Assembly: GCF_035998295.1 (NCBI RefSeq)
Contig: NZ_DASYHS010000227.1
Span: forward strand, 1 to 30,918
Direction of reading: 5' to 3'
Origin: DASYHS01 sp035998295
Lineage (GTDB): Bacteria; Pseudomonadota; Alphaproteobacteria; Azospirillales; Azospirillaceae
DNA: 30,918 nt
Shown here: piece by piece, positions 22,244 to 29,604 of the stretch
Numbering within the stretch: position 1 is the stretch's first letter
Layout of the letters: each line of letters begins with the position of its first letter
Program-made: the position numbers and the translations under genes
The notes under the pieces: generated by a model
The model's database searches: none
Told to the model about the DNA's origin: nothing
Seen by the model: only the letters and a program-made list of their open reading frames with translations

Positions 22244-23545
22244 CCCCCCTCCCGAGAGGCGAAACCACTGACGCGGCTGAACCAGGCCCAGCTCGACGCC
22301 GCAGTCAAGCGGCACGAGATGTTCCGCAACGCGCGGATGGGCGGGGCGCGCGCGACCCTGTCCTTCTGCGACCTGTCGGGGCTGAACCTGTCCGGGCGCG
22401 ACCTCGCGCATGCGGACTTCGTCGGCTCCTCGCTGCGCGGGGCCAACCTCACGGGGACGCGGCTCGACTGCGCGGCGATGTTCGCGTGCGACCTGCGCCA
22501 GGCGAACATGGAGAACGCGAGCCTGATCAAGACCGACCTGCGCGGCGCCTGCCTGCGCGGCGCGGTGCTGATCGGGGCGAACCTGTTCGAGAGCGACCTG
22601 CGCGACGGCACGCTGGCCGAAACGGACCGCTCCGGCAATTTGCGGGTCGTCCACCTCGAGACGCAACCGGCGGAGGCGTCGGGCGCCGACCTGACCGGCG
22701 CCAACCTCACCAACGCCCGGCTGTCGGGCGCGGTGGCCATCCACACCGACTTCACGGACGCGATCATGCGCGGCGCCAAGCTGGTGCGCGCGACGATGCG
22801 GGGCGCCAACTTCACCGGCTCGAACCTCGAGGGCGCGGACCTGAGCGGCGCGGACCTGCGCGGCGCCTGCCTCAGGGGCGCGGTCCTCACCGGGGCCGCC
22901 ATGACGATGACCGAGACGGCCGGCGCGGACATGGAGGACGCGCTGACCGACCGCCCGGCCGGCCGGACCATCGGCGAGCTGGGCAAGCCGCTGGAGCAGC
23001 TGCTGCGCGAGCACACGCTGTTCGTCGGCAGCGCCGGCGCGGAAGGGGCGCCGCTGGACCTGTCGGGCTTCGACCTGCGCGGCGGCCCGTCGCTGGCGCG
23101 CACCTGCCTGACGATGCTGAAGGCCAAGGGAACCGTCTTCTTCGGCCTCGACTTCAAGGGCGCGCAGCTTCAGGCCGGCCAGCTCGAAAGCGCCGACCTG
23201 AGGACGTGCCGCCTCGCCGAGGCGGACCTCAGGGGCGCCAACCTCAAATTCGCCAAGCTCAACAACGCCGACCTGCGCGGCGCGAACCTGAAGCCGCTCC
23301 AGCTCAACGAGAGCCGCACGCTGCGCACCGACCTGTCCGGCGCCCGGCTGCGCTATGCCGACCTGGACGGCGCCGACCTGCGCAACGCCAACCTCGCCGG
23401 CTCGGACCTGTCCTTCGCCAAGCTCGTGGGCGCCGACCTCAAGGGGGCGGACTTGAGCCAGGCGAAGCTGTTCAACGCCGTCTTCGAGCGCAAGCAGCTC
23501 GACGACTGCGCCGACCTGACGGGGGTCGCCGGCGTCCGGCTGTGA
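22241..23545 (+). CDS. pentapeptide-repeat protein with duplicated helix/repeat module, probable CTG start
   Basis: Most of this protein is pentapeptide repeats (A-D/N-L-x-x), for example GADLTGANLTNARL and DLRGANLKFAKLNNADLRGANL, which fold as a right-handed beta-helix. The first ATG is 22319, but coding clearly extends upstream: the frame reads LTRLNQAQLDAAVKRHEMF and is open back to the stop at 22187. No ATG, GTG or TTG lies in it, while CTG 22241 has AAGGAG (22228-22233) at ideal distance, giving 434 residues. The upstream helix (LDAAVKRHEMFRNARMGG) recurs in the middle (LEQLLREHTLFVGSAGAEG, about 250-270), each copy leading into DLSG and a repeat block. So the protein is two copies of a helix-plus-repeat module. 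There is no signal peptide. The function is unknown; DNA-gyrase protection is known for some relatives but nothing here points to it. Confidence 0.82.
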   Translation: MPPSREAKPLTRLNQAQLDAAVKRHEMFRNARMGGARATLSFCDLSGLNLSGRDLAHADFVGSSLRGANLTGTRLDCAAMFACDLRQANMENASLIKTDLRGACLRGAVLIGANLFESDLRDGTLAETDRSGNLRVVHLETQPAEASGADLTGANLTNARLSGAVAIHTDFTDAIMRGAKLVRATMRGANFTGSNLEGADLSGADLRGACLRGAVLTGAAMTMTETAGADMEDALTDRPAGRTIGELGKPLEQLLREHTLFVGSAGAEGAPLDLSGFDLRGGPSLARTCLTMLKAKGTVFFGLDFKGAQLQAGQLESADLRTCRLAEADLRGANLKFAKLNNADLRGANLKPLQLNESRTLRTDLSGARLRYADLDGADLRNANLAGSDLSFAKLVGADLKGADLSQAKLFNAVFERKQLDDCADLTGVAGVRL

Positions 23546-23572
23546 GGTTGCTCGTGTTCCTCGGACGCGGGC

Positions 23573-23604
23573 GGGGCGCGGTCGCGCCCCTGTTCGTGTT
23601 TCTC
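23573..23604 (+). terminator. intrinsic terminator of the pentapeptide-repeat gene
   Basis: GGGGCGCG (23573-23580) and CGCGCCCC (23583-23590) form a perfect 8-bp stem, followed by the T-rich tract TGTTCGTGTTTCTC. It lies 28 bp after the stop and between this gene and the convergent aroA. Confidence 0.75.
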
Positions 23605-23641
23605 AGTTGCCGGCGCCGCTCCGCGCCCTGGCTTCGGGGTG

Positions 23642-25006
23642 CTAGCCGACCGGGCCGATGTCGGCGCCCAGGCCGTTCATCAGGGAAACGAAGCCCGGGA
23701 AGCTGGTGTCGATGAAGGCGCCGTCGTCGACCGCGACCGGCTCGGCGCAGACCATGCCGAGCACGAGGAAGCTCATCGCGATGCGATGGTCCATCGCGGT
23801 CGCCACCGTCGCGCCGCCGCGCGGCCGGCCGCCATGGACGACGAGGCTGTCGGCCCCCACCTCGACCGCGACGCCGCAGGCCTGCAGCCCGGCGGCGATC
23901 ATCGCCAGCCGGTCGCTCTCCTTGACCCGCAGCTCCGCCAGCCCGTTCATCACCGTCGTCCCCTCGGCGCAGGCCGCGGCGACGGCGAGGATCGGGTACT
24001 CGTCGATCATCGAGGGCGCGCGCCCGGGCGGCACCGTCACGCCCTTCAGGCGGCCGGCCCGCACCCGCAGGTCGGCCACCGGCTCGCCGGCCTCGACGCG
24101 CTCGTTCTCGAAGCGGATGTCGGCCCCCATCTCGACCAGCGTCTCGTAGAGGCCGGTGCGGCGCGGGTTGGTGCCGACGCCGGTCAGCACGATCTCCGAG
24201 CCGTCGCGCAGGACGGCGGCCACGACCGGGAAGGCGGCCGAGCTCGGGTCCGCGGGCACGGCGACGGCGCGCCCCCTCAGCTCGACCTCGCCGGTCACCG
24301 ACACGGCGAGCGCTCCGTCCTCCTGGCGCTCGGTCGTCACCTCGCCGCCGAAATGGCGCAGCATCAGCTCGGTGTGGTCGCGCGTCGGCTCGGCCTCGAT
24401 CACGGTGGTGATGCCGGGGGTGTTGAGCCCGGCGAGCAGGACCGCCGACTTCACCTGGGCCGAGGCGACCGGCAGCCGGTAGGCGATCGGCACCGCCGAG
24501 GCGGTGCCGACCAGGGCGAGCGGCAGGCGCCCGCCCGAGCGGGTCACGAAGGTGGCGCCCATGCGCTCCAGCGGGCCGGTGACGCGCGCCATGGGCCGCT
24601 TGACGAGGCTGTCGTCGCCGGTGAAGACCGCGGTGACGGGATGGGTCGCGACGAGGCCCATCAGCAGGCGGGCCGCGGTGCCGCTGTTGCCCATGTCGAG
24701 GACGCGCGACGGCTCGGCGAGCCCGCCGACGCCGACGCCGCGCACGCGCCAGACGCCGTCCGCCCCCACCTCCACCCCGGCGCCGAGCGCCCGCATGGCG
24801 TCGGCCGTGCGCAGCACGTCCTCGCCGGTCAGCAACCCGCGGATCTCGGTCTCGCCGATGGCGACCGCGCCCAGCATCAAGGAGCGGTGGGAGATCGACT
24901 TGTCGCCGGGGACGCGGACGGTGCCGGAGAGCGCGCCGCCGGCGCGCGAGCGCAGCGGTCTCGGGGACGGGGAACCTTGCAAGGCGGGACCTCTCGGGCG
25001 GGGCAT
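23642..25006 (-). CDS. aroA: 3-phosphoshikimate 1-carboxyvinyltransferase (EPSP synthase)
   Basis: AroA joins shikimate-3-phosphate and phosphoenolpyruvate in the sixth step of the shikimate pathway (cytoplasm). The 454-residue protein has the two-domain inside-out alpha/beta barrel pattern: VPGDKSISHRSLM (K36), LDMGNSGTAARLLMGL, SAQVKSAVLLAG, RDHTELMLRHFGG, DPSSAAFPVVAA, MIDEYPILAVAAACAEG, LRVKESDRLAM and DHRIAMSFLVLG. The GDKxxS, SAQ-x-K and R-x-H-x-E motifs place it nearer class II enzymes (CP4 type) than class I (E. coli type), although the PEP-loop reads GNSGTA and not the Ala-substituted version of CP4. The start ATG at 25006 gives the usual basic leader before the barrel. It is divergent from the TIGR02300 gene. 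In many alphaproteobacteria cmk and rpsA follow aroA; here the gene is followed by a convergent, unrelated one. Confidence 0.97.
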   Translation of the reverse strand: MPRPRGPALQGSPSPRPLRSRAGGALSGTVRVPGDKSISHRSLMLGAVAIGETEIRGLLTGEDVLRTADAMRALGAGVEVGADGVWRVRGVGVGGLAEPSRVLDMGNSGTAARLLMGLVATHPVTAVFTGDDSLVKRPMARVTGPLERMGATFVTRSGGRLPLALVGTASAVPIAYRLPVASAQVKSAVLLAGLNTPGITTVIEAEPTRDHTELMLRHFGGEVTTERQEDGALAVSVTGEVELRGRAVAVPADPSSAAFPVVAAVLRDGSEIVLTGVGTNPRRTGLYETLVEMGADIRFENERVEAGEPVADLRVRAGRLKGVTVPPGRAPSMIDEYPILAVAAACAEGTTVMNGLAELRVKESDRLAMIAAGLQACGVAVEVGADSLVVHGGRPRGGATVATAMDHRIAMSFLVLGMVCAEPVAVDDGAFIDTSFPGFVSLMNGLGADIGPVG

Positions 25007-25102
25007 GCTGCGGACGGGGCCGCACTTCTAGCACAGAGCGCGCCGCGGGTCAGCAGGCGGCCGCCGGCCCGGGGACCGCATCCTTCCGGGCGTCACTTTG
25101 GT

Positions 25103-25108
25103 TTGACA
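25103..25108 (+). promoter_or_regulatory. possible -35 element for the TIGR02300 gene
   Basis: TTGACA is a perfect -35 hexamer, 67 bp before the GTG start. The sequence at the expected -10 distance (near CACACG) is poor, so the promoter is only suggested. Confidence 0.3.
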
Positions 25109-25175
25109 AGAGGTCGGCGACGTGGCACACGAGCGCGCTTCGAGAGAATCGGGTCGACAGCACGGAGGTTAAGGC

Positions 25176-25565
25176 GTGGCCAAACCTGAATGGGGAACCA
25201 AACGCATCTGCCCCAACTGCGGTGCGCGCTACTACGACCTGCGCAAGGATCCCCCGGTGTGCCCCAGCTGCGGCACGGCCTTCGATCCGGAGGCCCTGCT
25301 GAAGTCGCGCCGCGCGCGGCCGGCACCCGTCGAGGAGGTGGTCCGCAAGGCCCCGGCCGCGGTCGAGGACGAAGAGACGCTCGACCGTGACGAGACGGAG
25401 ACCGAAGACACCGACGAGGATGTCGAGGTCGAGGACATCGAGGAAGATGCCGAGGAACCCGTCCAGGAAGAGGACGAGGTCCTGATCGAGGACGCCTCCG
25501 AGCTGGGCGAGGAGGACGACATGGGCGACGTCGTCGACGTCGACAGCGACGAGGAGGAGCCCTGA
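25176..25565 (+). CDS. TIGR02300 (FYDLN-acid) family zinc-ribbon protein with acidic tail
   Basis: This 129-residue protein starts at GTG 25176 with GGAGG (25164-25168) upstream. MAKPEWGTKRICPNCGARYYDLRKDPPVCPSCG is the family hallmark: four cysteines (C12, C15, C29, C32) of a rubredoxin-like zinc ribbon around a [FY]YDL motif. From about residue 60 the chain is almost pure Glu/Asp with few basic residues, as the family name (FYDLN acid) implies. The role is unknown; zinc ribbons of this type often bind nucleic acid or polymerase. It is divergent from aroA and upstream of tRNA-Ala(GGC), an arrangement I recall from other alphaproteobacteria. Confidence 0.92.
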   Translation: MAKPEWGTKRICPNCGARYYDLRKDPPVCPSCGTAFDPEALLKSRRARPAPVEEVVRKAPAAVEDEETLDRDETETEDTDEDVEVEDIEEDAEEPVQEEDEVLIEDASELGEEDDMGDVVDVDSDEEEP

Positions 25566-25692
25566 GGCGAGGGGTCCGGCCGCCCCCTGCGGCCGAGCGG
25601 AATTTTCGGCGCGAGCCCGGATTTTTCACTTGCATCGCCGGGGCGGTTTGAGGATAGTCCGCCTCCACGACGCCGGGGCATCCCAGCCCCGA

Positions 25693-25708
25693 CCCCGGGA
25701 AACCGGGG
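25693..25708 (+). terminator. GAAA-tetraloop hairpin between the TIGR02300 gene and tRNA-Ala
   Basis: CCCCGG-GAAA-CCGGGG is a perfect 6-bp stem capped by a GNRA tetraloop, ending 15 bp before the tRNA. It may end the upstream transcript or mark processing of a tRNA leader. No T-run follows. Confidence 0.35.
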
Positions 25709-25723
25709 CGGCGCAAGAGTTTC

Positions 25724-25799
<76 letters not shown>

Positions 25800-25805
25800 A
25801 AGAAA

Positions 25806-25846
25806 ACGAGGGCTTGGCTGGAAACGGTCAGGCCCTTCGTCTTTTC
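25806..25846 (+). terminator. terminator after tRNA-Ala
   Basis: ACGAGGGC (25806-25813) pairs with GCCCTTCGT (25832-25840) with one bulged base. CTTTTC follows directly and AAAA precedes it. It lies six bases after the tRNA 3' end. Confidence 0.65.
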
Positions 25847-26122
25847 AGGCAATCGCCCGGCAGTCACCGGGGCGGCATTTCCGGGCAGCGCGGCGCAACG
25901 AGCCGCAGGAATGAACCGTGCGCTGCCGACATGACCGAGGCGTGATTGAGTGTACACACGGCTGTCAGCCGTTGGCGACCTGATCTGCATCCCCTCAACG
26001 TACAGCACCGGCACCGAAGAGCCTCCGGACGGCTCCTTGATATATCTCTGCAAACACCGCATCTTGGCAGAGCGTTGTCGTATTCTGACATCGATAGAAG
26101 CACGGAGCCCACCGAGGGGACC
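25847..26122 (+). promoter_or_regulatory. leader region of the AbiE-type operon
   Basis: No gene is supported here, although the antitoxin frame stays open upstream to 25946 without family-like sequence. The region contains TGTACA (25951-25956) and a perfect dyad ACGGCT-GTC-AGCCGT (25958-25972), a possible binding site for the autoregulatory antitoxin. TTGATA (26037-26042) could be a -35 element, but the matching -10 (CATCTT) is poor. GC is lower here than in the backbone. Confidence 0.35.
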
Positions 26123-26533
26123 ATGCCGAAGCGGATGCTCAAAGAGCGGGTCGGAATGCGTATTGCCCGCAAGAAGGGCAATGTGTTCTTGCGTGAGGAT
26201 TTCACCGATCTCGGCGGCTACGACCAGATCGGGCGTGCCCTCGGTGCACTCGTGCGCGAGGGACGGCTCATCAGGTTCGGTCATGGCGTCTACGCCAGGG
26301 CGCAGATCTCGCCCTTCGATGGGAAACCCGTCCCGACCGTTGGCGTGAAGCGGCTCGCCGAAGAAGCGTTGCGCCGGCTGAACGTCGAAACCGCCCCACC
26401 GCGCCTGGAACGGGACTACAACGCGGGCGCAACCACGCAGGTGCCGACCGGAAGGGTGATCGGGGTTCGCAAGCGGGTGCGCCGGCAACTCGGATACGGG
26501 GACGTGCGGGTGAGCCTTGAGCGCACCGCCTGA
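26123..26533 (+). CDS. DUF6088 / AbiEi-like antitoxin
   Basis: This 136-residue protein begins at ATG 26123, preceded by GAGGGGA. Longer in-frame starts from 25946 add low-conservation sequence and lack a ribosome site. The N-terminal 60 residues form a winged-helix pattern: KERVGMRIARKKGNVFLREDFTDLGGYDQIGRALGALVREGRLIRFGHGVYARA. The REDF, ALxxLVxEGxLxRxxxGxY run is the hallmark of AbiEi/DUF6088 transcriptional-regulator antitoxins. The C-terminal part (PTGRVIGVRKRVRRQLGY) is basic. The gene overlaps the following AbiEii toxin gene by 17 bp. In type IV AbiE systems the antitoxin represses the operon and offsets the toxin without binding it. Confidence 0.82.
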   Translation: MPKRMLKERVGMRIARKKGNVFLREDFTDLGGYDQIGRALGALVREGRLIRFGHGVYARAQISPFDGKPVPTVGVKRLAEEALRRLNVETAPPRLERDYNAGATTQVPTGRVIGVRKRVRRQLGYGDVRVSLERTA

Positions 26534-27482
26534 TTCTCCGGACGGAGCGTACCTGGATCCGGCCCTGGTCGAGAGAACGGCAGGTGCGCTCGGCGTCGAC
26601 GAAGCCTTCGTCGAGAAGGATTGGCACGTCGTACGCATCCTGCACGCCCTCGGTGAACTCACCTACGAAGACTGCAAGCTGGTCTTCGGCGGCGGTACGT
26701 CGCTCTCCAAGGCTTATGGGCTGATCAAGCGCTTTTCCGAAGACATCGATTTCCGCGCGACGCCGAGCACTACCGTCTGCACCCTGTCGGAGGGCAAACG
26801 CCGGAGCTTCCGGAAGGCCGTCGAACGTGCCATCGAGAGCATCGGCTATCACATCGACGAGGATCGGACGGAGCGCAGGAACGGGAACAGGATGTTCACG
26901 CTCTACGTCCCCTTCACCCCGTCCTTCTCTCATTCGACACTTCGGACGGATGTGAAGATGGAGGTGACGCTGGAGGGACCATGGCTGCCGGCGAAATCGG
27001 CACCGGTCGGCTCGTTCGTCGGCCGGTTCCAGGGAGCGCCCCCTGAGGTGGCCGCCATCACCTGCGTCGACCCGGTCGAAACCGCGGCCGATAAGCTTGC
27101 GGCCCTGTCCTGGCGCGTCTTCGAGCATCGGAACCTGCCGGATACCGCCACCCCTCCGGGCAAGGCCAGGGACCGGTCGCTGGTCCGTCACGTTCATGAC
27201 CTGTGCGCTCTCGAACACTCTGTCGTCGATGACGAGCGCTTCAAACCGCTGCTGATCGATCTTTTCGACCGCGACGGCCAGCGCGGCAAGGACACCCGGG
27301 ACGAGCGCCCGACAGACCCGAGCGAACTCGCAAAGCGGATGTGCGAAGTTCTTCTCGCCCCACCCTTCCCCGACGACTACCGCCAGTTTGTCAGGAACGT
27401 CGTGTACGGGCATCCAATACCGGACTACGAGAACGCGATCGACGCCCTTCGACGTCTGGCGACGTACCTCACGCAGCCCTGA
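26517..27482 (+). CDS. AbiEii/AbiGii-family nucleotidyltransferase toxin
   Basis: This 321-residue protein belongs to the AbiEii (DUF1814) nucleotidyltransferase family, which blocks growth by nucleotide transfer, in studied members to tRNA. The core motifs are G58-G-G-T-S-L-S-K65 and S74-E-D-I-D-F79. Downstream are a conserved lysine in VETAADKLAAL and the acidic block RHVHDLCALE. FVEKDWHVVRIL near residue 31 is also typical. All catalytic positions appear intact. The start is TTG 26517, overlapping the antitoxin gene by 17 bp; a GTG or ATG that keeps FVEKDW is not available. Low-efficiency starts and overlap are common for toxins, keeping output below that of the antitoxin. The pair lies just behind tRNA-Ala(GGC), a usual island site. 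Confidence 0.9.
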   Translation: MSAPPDSPDGAYLDPALVERTAGALGVDEAFVEKDWHVVRILHALGELTYEDCKLVFGGGTSLSKAYGLIKRFSEDIDFRATPSTTVCTLSEGKRRSFRKAVERAIESIGYHIDEDRTERRNGNRMFTLYVPFTPSFSHSTLRTDVKMEVTLEGPWLPAKSAPVGSFVGRFQGAPPEVAAITCVDPVETAADKLAALSWRVFEHRNLPDTATPPGKARDRSLVRHVHDLCALEHSVVDDERFKPLLIDLFDRDGQRGKDTRDERPTDPSELAKRMCEVLLAPPFPDDYRQFVRNVVYGHPIPDYENAIDALRRLATYLTQP

Positions 27483-27895
27483 CGGACGCGCCACGCCGAT
27501 CGACCCTTGTACCGCATGGCGACGCTGCCGTCCTAGCGGTTGTGGAGCACCCCAAACCCGACTTGGCGTCGGGAAAGACCTGAGCTGATATAGAAGAGAA
27601 TGGATGATGGAGAGCGCCCCGCTACTTGGGCGCCGGAATGACCAGGAGCGGTTCGGACGGCACGGCCGCCGAGACCCATAAACAAGAATACTGCCTTCTT
27701 CTTCAATGCGTTCGTATGTCCGGAACGGTGCTTTCCCGCCCCCGCCCGGATGCGCGGAGTCGGTAGCGACCACTTGCCCGGGACCTCAGTACCGTTGCGG
27801 CCGAACGGGCGGAGCCTCGCGCACACAGGCGATGAAGCGATTCCCCCTGCTCCGGGTTGAAGTCGGTTGTGTCGCCGCCGAGAGCAGGAGAGGCC
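27483..27895. other. 413-bp region without a supported gene
   Basis: No reading frame here looks like a protein family. The composition is mixed: AT-richer stretches near 27580-27610 and 27670-27710, GC-rich elsewhere. That fits the ragged end of an inserted segment. The only structure seen is the hairpin at 27557-27573. A minus-strand frame ending in VPSEPLLVIPAPK (about 27655-27625) could be a gene remnant but is too short to assign. The last part must hold the promoter and ribosome site of the DUF389 gene. Confidence 0.4.
27557..27573 (+). terminator. possible terminator of the AbiE operon
   Basis: CCCGAC-TTGGC-GTCGGG is a perfect 6-bp stem with a 5-base loop, 74 bp after the toxin stop. 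It is flanked by AAA on both sides, with no T-run on the plus strand. On the minus strand GTTTGGGG follows. Confidence 0.35.
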
Positions 27896-28816
27896 ATGCC
27901 GCGCAGGATCAGCATCACCGTCTCGCCGGGAATGCGGGCCCGGATCGTCGATCATCTCCGGGACCATCCCGGCATCGCGAGCATCACGCTGCACGAGCGG
28001 GCGGCGGTGGGCTCCGGCGACGACGTGCTGGCGGTGGACCTGTCCACCAATGCCGCCCTGGGCATCGTCCGCGACCTGGACCGGATCGGGGCGCTGAAGG
28101 CCGGTTCGGTCACGATCAGCGAGCCGACCGTCGTGATCTCGGCCGATCAGGCGGGCCCCCTCGAGGAGGAGGGAAACGAGGCGGTCTGGGAGGAGATGGG
28201 GACCCTGCTGCGGCGGGAAACGAACGTCTCGCCCAACTACCTGCTGCTGATGTGCCTTTCGGGCGCGATAGCCTCGTTCGGGTTGGTCGCGGATACGCTC
28301 CACGTCGTGGTCGGCGCGATGCTGATAGCGCCGGGGTTCGGTCCCCTGCTGCGCATCGCCTACGGGGTCCTGTGGTTCCGCCGCGGCGTGTGGGCGGGGA
28401 TCCGTTCGGCGGGCATCGGCTATGCGGTGCTGGCGGCCGGCGCGGCCCTCGGCATGTGGCTCGCGCTGTGGCTGCACCCGAGGACGCCCGCCGACCTGAC
28501 CACGCTCCACTGGGTGGAGTACTGGTCGAAGGTCGATCCCGTGGGCGTGCTGACGGCGCTCGCCGCCGGCGCCGCCGGCGGCACGATCGTGTCCTCGCGC
28601 CTGACCGTCTTCGCGACGGGGGTGATGGTGGCGCTGGCCCTGGTGCCGAGCATGGCGATCGTGGGCATGGGATTCGGCATCGGCAATCCCGGGCTCGCCT
28701 CCGAGGCCCTGGCGCGGTGGATCGTCGAGGTTGCCTGCGTGCTGTCGGCGGGCGGCGCCGCGCTCGGCATCAAGAGGATGACGCTGCACCGCCGCAGGCG
28801 GAACGCGGCGGTGTGA
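27896..28816 (+). CDS. DUF389 family membrane protein
   Basis: This 306-residue protein begins at ATG 27896, with AGGAGAGG directly upstream; a TTG frame extension from 27857 is not favoured. Residues 1 to about 90 form a soluble ferredoxin-like domain (RRISITVSPGMRARIVDHLRDHPGIASITLHE). From about 115 the DUF389 membrane domain follows: SPNYLLLMCLSGAIASFGLVADTLHVVVGAMLIAPGFGPLLRIAYG, with the family's S-x-N-Y-x-x-L, GL-x-x-D and GAM-x-I-x-P-x-x-x-P pattern, and further helices to the C-terminus (about six in all). The function of DUF389 is not known. It precedes an SDR gene on the same strand by 75 bp. Confidence 0.88.
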   Translation: MPRRISITVSPGMRARIVDHLRDHPGIASITLHERAAVGSGDDVLAVDLSTNAALGIVRDLDRIGALKAGSVTISEPTVVISADQAGPLEEEGNEAVWEEMGTLLRRETNVSPNYLLLMCLSGAIASFGLVADTLHVVVGAMLIAPGFGPLLRIAYGVLWFRRGVWAGIRSAGIGYAVLAAGAALGMWLALWLHPRTPADLTTLHWVEYWSKVDPVGVLTALAAGAAGGTIVSSRLTVFATGVMVALALVPSMAIVGMGFGIGNPGLASEALARWIVEVACVLSAGGAALGIKRMTLHRRRRNAAV

Positions 28817-28891
28817 CGGGAACGTAGCGACCGTCCGGCGGTTGGCGTTGCGCCGGCGGCGGAGGCCGGCGGCCCCGAAGGAGGATCGATC

Positions 28892-29581
28892 ATGCCCGAC
28901 GGCAAAGTCCTGCTCGTCACCGGTGCGTCCAGCGGCATCGGCGCCGCGACGGCCCTGGCCGCCGCCGATGCCGGCTGGCGCCTGGCCCTGGTCGCCCGCT
29001 CCGCCGGCAAGCTGGAGGAGCTGGTCGAACGGATCGGCGAAGAGCGTGCCGGCGCCTTTGCCTGCGACGTCGCGGACCATCCCGGCCAGGAGCGCATGGT
29101 CGAGGAGGTCGTCCGGCGTTTCGGCCGCATCGACGCCGTCTTCGCCAATGCCGGCACCGGCGGCGAGCCCGGCGGGTTCTCCGGCGCCCCGCCGGAGAGC
29201 TGGCGGCGGATGGTCGACGTCAACATCCTGGGCGTCGCCTACACGCTGCGCGCGACGCTGGGGCACGTGAAGGCGGCCCGCGGCCACGTCCTGATCACCG
29301 GGTCGGTCGCCGGGCGGCGCGTGCTCGCGGGGTCCATGTACGCGGCGACCAAATGGGCCGTCCATGCCATCGGCTACGGCCTGCGCGAGGAGTTGCGGGG
29401 CAGCGGCGTCAGGGTCACCCTCATCGAGCCCGGCGTCGTGGACACGGCCTTCTTCGATACGCCCCCGGAGGCCGCCCTCCAGCCCGACGACGTCGCGCGC
29501 GCCGTGCTCTACGCCCTGACCCAGCCGCCCGGCGTCGACGTGCACGAACTGACCGTCCTTCCGACCCCGCCCGCCGCCTGA
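28892..29581 (+). CDS. short-chain dehydrogenase/reductase (SDR), classical type
   Basis: This 229-residue oxidoreductase has a Rossmann fold: cofactor motif T10-G-A-S-S-G-I-G17, NAG in DAVFANAGTGG, and the catalytic triad S138 (ITGSVAG), Y150 and K154 (MYAATK). The Arg after strand 2 (LVARSAGKLEEL) suggests NADP(H) preference. EPGVVDTAFFDTPP is the usual substrate-loop region. AAGGAGG (28878-28884) sits seven bases before the ATG. SDRs of this compact form resemble YdfG-type serine/3-hydroxy acid dehydrogenases, but substrate specificity cannot be read. It is convergent with the copper-ATPase gene, only 23 bp apart. Confidence 0.93.
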   Translation: MPDGKVLLVTGASSGIGAATALAAADAGWRLALVARSAGKLEELVERIGEERAGAFACDVADHPGQERMVEEVVRRFGRIDAVFANAGTGGEPGGFSGAPPESWRRMVDVNILGVAYTLRATLGHVKAARGHVLITGSVAGRRVLAGSMYAATKWAVHAIGYGLREELRGSGVRVTLIEPGVVDTAFFDTPPEAALQPDDVARAVLYALTQPPGVDVHELTVLPTPPAA

Positions 29582-29604
29582 CCCGGTTCCGGCTTGGCGG
29601 CCGC

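Noticed and set aside
25946..26122. Longer start for the DUF6088 gene at 25946
   Set aside because: The added residues are not family-like and cover the leader with its dyad; ATG 26123 has a good ribosome site.
27500..27700. Copy of the tRNA-Ala 3' end as an attachment site
   Set aside because: GGAGC and CGGTTCG-like pieces are present (for example near 27650), but no continuous match to the tRNA end was found.
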